From assembly GCA_964422185.1 (NCBI GenBank), contig CAYRAG010000074.1, positions 1 to 6,858 on the forward strand: a DNA stretch of 6,858 nt. Direction: 5' to 3'. Made by a program: the position numbers and the translations under genes. Source of the stretch: CALXCT01 sp964422185. Lineage in GTDB: Bacteria; Bacillota; Clostridia; Oscillospirales; Oscillospiraceae. The notes beneath the pieces were generated by a model. The model was not told the origin of the DNA. It saw only the letters and a program-made list of their open reading frames with translations, and did not search any database. Positions 4,504 to 6,858 of this stretch are shown here, in pieces; within the stretch, counting starts at the first letter, position 1; every line of letters begins with the position of its first letter.

Positions 4504-6450
4504 TCAGGTGATGGAGATGTTGTCATAGTCCCCGAACGAGAACAGATCCTCCAGGGGATCTCCGGGCTGTTCGGGCGCGGGGGCCGCGGCGGCGCCGCCG
4601 TTCGGCTGTCCCACGGATACGGAGACCCGCACCGGGGAACCTGTGCGCGTGGACACCGCCTCGGCAATGGTTTTCAGTACCGCGGGATCCTCCAGCACCT
4701 TTTTGGAAAAGTCGTCCCGCACCCACAGGGTGAACACCCCGTTTTGCAGTGTGACCGCGTTTGTGTAGGGGGCTTTCAGATAGGGATAGACAAAGGTGCG
4801 CAGTTCGCCCCTGAGCGCGGGCAGCAGGGACGGCCAGAAATCCACAGGCGAAGCCGCCTGGGACGACTCCGTCTGAGAGGCGCTGCCCTGGCGCTTATCC
4901 TCCCTTTGAGGCGCACTCTGCGCCGGGCCGGGTGTTGCGCGGGCCGCCTGCGGCTCCTGCCGGGCTTCCGGCGCCGCGGTCTGCTTCCGGGGAGACTGTG
5001 GCGGGGTTGAGCCGGACTGTGCCGGAGAAGAGGGAGGCTCATTTGCGGACTGCAGCATTTCGGGTTCCTGCGCCGCGCTTTCGGCGGACTGAACCCAGTC
5101 GGGAACCGGGGCATCTGCCGCGGTCCGATCCGATCCGGCCGACCTGGTTTCCGCACTCGGCTCCGGTTTAGCCGGCTGGCTTCCCGCGCTCCGCTTCGAA
5201 GCGGCCGGCTGGCCTCCCGTGCGTTTCGCCGGGGCGGTCTCCGTCCGCGAACTGGTATCCTTTACCGGTTCCGGCGCAGCCGCAGGGGCGCTCTGTCTGG
5301 GCACGCCGCCGGCCAGCAGCGCCTCCAGCCGGGACAGACGGGCGGAGAGTCCTACGGGGCTGTCGTCCAGCTCCGGGCCGCACAGGCGGATGACGCACAG
5401 CTCCGCGTCCGCACGCCGGCTGGCGCTTCTGGGCAGGGCGGCGCGGCACTCCTGGAGCAGGCTGAGCATATGAACCAGTCTCTGGGGTGTAAACCGTGCG
5501 TCCAGAGCCTGGAGTGTGGCCTCATCATAGCCGCCGGTGAGCAGGGACGCACCGCCGGTGGGCGCGGTTTTGCGCACCAGCAGATCCCGGGCCAGACCGG
5601 ACAGCTCCCCGATGAGGGCGCCCACATCCTTGCCCGCGGCGTACAGCGCCCCGATCCGCTCCAGGGCGTCCGCGGCGTTTCCGTCCGCGATGGCGGTCAT
5701 GAGCGCGGCGGTCTCCAGGTTCCCGGCCAGACCGAGGGATTTCAGGATGGCGGCCTCGTCTACCTCTCCCTCCGCCGTCACGCACTGATCCAGCAGGGAC
5801 AATGCGTCCCGCATGCCGCCGTCCGCCAGCCGGGCCAGCAGCATGGCCCCCTCCGGCGTGAGCGGAATCTGCTCCGCCCGGGCCACCTGGGTGAGGCGTG
5901 CGGCGATGTCCTCCGCACGGATGCGCTTGAACGCGAACTGCTGGCACCGGCTCTTGATGGTGGCCGGCACTTTCTGCAGCTCCGTGGTGGCCAGGATGAA
6001 CATCAGATGAGCCGGGGGCTCCTCCAGGATCTTCAGCAGCGCATTGAACGCGGCGTTGGAGAGCATGTGAACCTCGTCGACGATATACACCCGTTTCCGC
6101 ACGGACGCCGGGGTGTACACGGCCTCCTCCCGGAGCGTGCGCACCTGATCCACGCTGTTGTTGGAGGCGGCGTCCAGTTCCAGCACATCCAGAATGGAGC
6201 CGTTCTCAATGCCCAGACAGGAGGGGCAGGCATTGCAGGGGTTGCCGTCCACTGGATGCTCGCAGTTGACCGCCCTGGCCAGGATTTTGGCGCAGGAGGT
6301 CTTCCCGGTTCCCCGCGTGCCGGTGAACAGATAGGCGTGGGAGAGCCGGTTTGCCGCCACCTGGCGTTTCAGGATGTCTGTGATGTGGTTTTGTCCCACG
6401 ACCTCGTCAAAAGTGCGCGGCCGCCATTTGCGGTACAGCGCCTGATACAT
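4504..6450 (-). CDS. dnaX: DNA polymerase III gamma/tau subunit (648 aa)
   Basis: DnaX is the ATP-driven motor of the clamp loader, which places the beta clamp on primed DNA and, in the tau form, links the polymerase to the helicase. The start is ATG at 6450: GGAGGTGAG lies 3-11 nt upstream and the protein then begins with the family signature MYQALYRKWRPRTFDEVVGQ; an in-frame ATG at 6510 would run through the SRP RNA. Visible elements: Walker A GTRGTGKT (44-51); zinc cysteines C63, C72, C75 and C78; Walker B VYIVDE (121-126); sensor 1 LATT (153-156); arginine finger in SRC (167-169); sensor 2 GMRD (212-215); clamp-loader domain III to about 360. Residues about 382-534 are a long Pro/Ala/Ser/Gln/Glu-rich, probably disordered linker, followed by a tau-like domain (about 536-613) and the tail DPLEDLFSFGDYDN. 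I see no obvious A-rich slippery site for a gamma form. The SRP RNA lies upstream and ybaB downstream. Confidence 0.97.
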   Translation of the reverse strand: MYQALYRKWRPRTFDEVVGQNHITDILKRQVAANRLSHAYLFTGTRGTGKTSCAKILARAVNCEHPVDGNPCNACPSCLGIENGSILDVLELDAASNNSVDQVRTLREEAVYTPASVRKRVYIVDEVHMLSNAAFNALLKILEEPPAHLMFILATTELQKVPATIKSRCQQFAFKRIRAEDIAARLTQVARAEQIPLTPEGAMLLARLADGGMRDALSLLDQCVTAEGEVDEAAILKSLGLAGNLETAALMTAIADGNAADALERIGALYAAGKDVGALIGELSGLARDLLVRKTAPTGGASLLTGGYDEATLQALDARFTPQRLVHMLSLLQECRAALPRSASRRADAELCVIRLCGPELDDSPVGLSARLSRLEALLAGGVPRQSAPAAAPEPVKDTSSRTETAPAKRTGGQPAASKRSAGSQPAKPEPSAETRSAGSDRTAADAPVPDWVQSAESAAQEPEMLQSANEPPSSPAQSGSTPPQSPRKQTAAPEARQEPQAARATPGPAQSAPQREDKRQGSASQTESSQAASPVDFWPSLLPALRGELRTFVYPYLKAPYTNAVTLQNGVFTLWVRDDFSKKVLEDPAVLKTIAEAVSTRTGSPVRVSVSVGQPNGGAAAAPAPEQPGDPLEDLFSFGDYDNISIT

Positions 6451-6453
6451 CCT

Positions 6454-6462
6454 CTCACCTCC
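6454..6462 (-). promoter_or_regulatory. Ribosome binding site that fixes the dnaX start
   Basis: GGAGGTGAG on the - strand, with the GGAGG core 7 nt before the ATG at 6450. It decides against the upstream in-frame ATG at 6510, which lies inside the SRP RNA 3' arm. Confidence 0.85.
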
Positions 6463-6499
6463 CGGATAGCTGAGAAAAAGGAATTCCCGGCACGGGGCA

Positions 6500-6772
6500 A
6501 GACCGCACACCGGCCTTTGGAGCTTACATTATGCCCGTTACCAGCGCAGCCAGCTCGGAAACGGCGAACCCGCGGCACAGACCGCAAACCGCTTAGTGCT
6601 GCTCGGTTCCCCGCCTGACACGGTTCACGGGGCAGCCTTGCGCGGGACCGGTTCGTCAACACCGCTTACGAAGGTCAGACAACACAATATAAGACCGGGG
6701 GCCGGAATTCATCCCTGCTGTAGCGGGTTGCAGGTACAGGGCACCGCTATCTCCCCGACTAGTGCGGCCTTG
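6500..6772 (-). ncRNA. ffs: Signal recognition particle RNA, long Bacillus-type with Alu domain
   Basis: This RNA is the scaffold of the SRP, which binds Ffh and targets nascent membrane and secreted proteins. On the - strand the Alu domain (6758-6713) reads like the B. subtilis scRNA, including GATAGCGGTGCCCTGTACC and later AGCAGGG. The S-domain tip (6628-6589) has GTGAACC, GTCAGG, a GGAA tetraloop (6610-6607) closed by CGG/CCG, then AGCAGC, which is the Ffh-binding internal loop. The usual apical stem TCC/GGA is replaced by CGG/CCG, a change that keeps pairing. The 5' and 3' ends form helix 1, which continues into a 23-bp pairing (6784-6762 with 6508-6486, one G-U), longer than the mature ends need. 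In B. subtilis, precursor ends are trimmed by RNase III; the long helix fits that. Exact mature ends are estimates, about +/-6 nt. dnaX follows 50 nt downstream. Confidence 0.96.
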
Positions 6773-6790
6773 CCCCGTGCCGGGGCAAGG
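6768..6790 (-). repeat. Perfect hairpin at the 5' end of the SRP RNA precursor
   Basis: CCTTGCCCCG and CGGGGCAAGG form a perfect 10-bp inverted repeat with a 3-nt loop, beginning about 4 nt after the predicted transcription start. Its 3' half is also the strand that pairs with the RNA 3' end in helix 1, so the two folds exclude each other. Confidence 0.8.
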
Positions 6791-6800
6791 TTTCCGCGTT

Positions 6801-6829
6801 ATTGTACACCAGCGGCGCCCTTTTTGCAA
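6801..6829 (-). promoter_or_regulatory. Sigma-A promoter of the SRP RNA (and probably dnaX)
   Basis: On the - strand, -35 TTGCAA (6829-6824) and -10 TACAAT (6806-6801) have 17-bp spacing. The predicted start is near 6794, about 22 nt before the estimated mature 5' end. A T/A-rich stretch precedes the -35 box (6821-6846 on the + strand is rich in T). dnaX has no separate clear promoter and probably receives read-through from here. Confidence 0.75.
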
Positions 6830-6858
6830 TCAGTTTTTCGGATTTTGACCCTCCCCCG

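Noticed and set aside
6451..6510. 20-residue N-terminal extension of DnaX
   Set aside because: The extension overlaps the SRP RNA 3' arm, is not family-like, and the ATG at 6450 has a near-perfect ribosome binding site.
5470..6618. 382-aa + strand frame opposite dnaX
   Set aside because: It is the shadow of the GC-rich dnaX codons on the other strand and also spans the SRP RNA; no family resemblance.

Overview
The window looks like chromosomal DNA of a GC-rich Firmicute, probably a clostridial lineage such as the Oscillospiraceae (inference). The support is a Bacillus-type long SRP RNA with an Alu domain directly upstream of dnaX, an adjacent ybaB, strong GGAGG ribosome binding sites, and coding GC of roughly two thirds.

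The left third is read on the + strand. It opens with the 3' part of an ABC-transporter ATPase gene (1-476). Next come a candidate sigma-A promoter (465-493) and a promoter-proximal terminator hairpin (513-549). Three tightly packed genes follow: two small, predicted helical proteins of unknown function (573-824 and 817-999, overlapping by 8 nt) and a D-2-hydroxyacid dehydrogenase (GTG start, 1004-1990). A strong terminator (2005-2051) closes this unit.

The middle holds an unexplained block (2052-2483) with GC near 50 %, no credible gene and many short inverted repeats. It ends in a perfect GC-rich hairpin with a + strand U-tract (2484-2523). This is the best candidate here for an undescribed structured RNA or an acquired remnant.

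The right two thirds is read on the - strand. From right to left it contains a sigma-A promoter (6801-6829), the SRP RNA (about 6772-6500), dnaX (6450-4504), ybaB (3918-3574), an attenuator-like terminator (3518-3486) and a small ArAE/FUSC-type membrane protein (3120-2578). The order SRP RNA-dnaX-ybaB matches the B. subtilis scr-dnaX-yaaK-recR cluster, but recR is not next. ybaB is flanked on both sides by long GC-rich spacers (585 nt and 453 nt) that share degenerate repeats, one pair built as a short hairpin followed by a conserved tail.

The SRP RNA, DnaX and YbaB are housekeeping components: protein targeting, the replicase clamp loader and a nucleoid-associated protein. The most unusual content is non-coding: the 2052-2523 island, the repeats around ybaB, the promoter-plus-terminator leader at 465-549, and competing hairpins in the SRP precursor and after ybaB.
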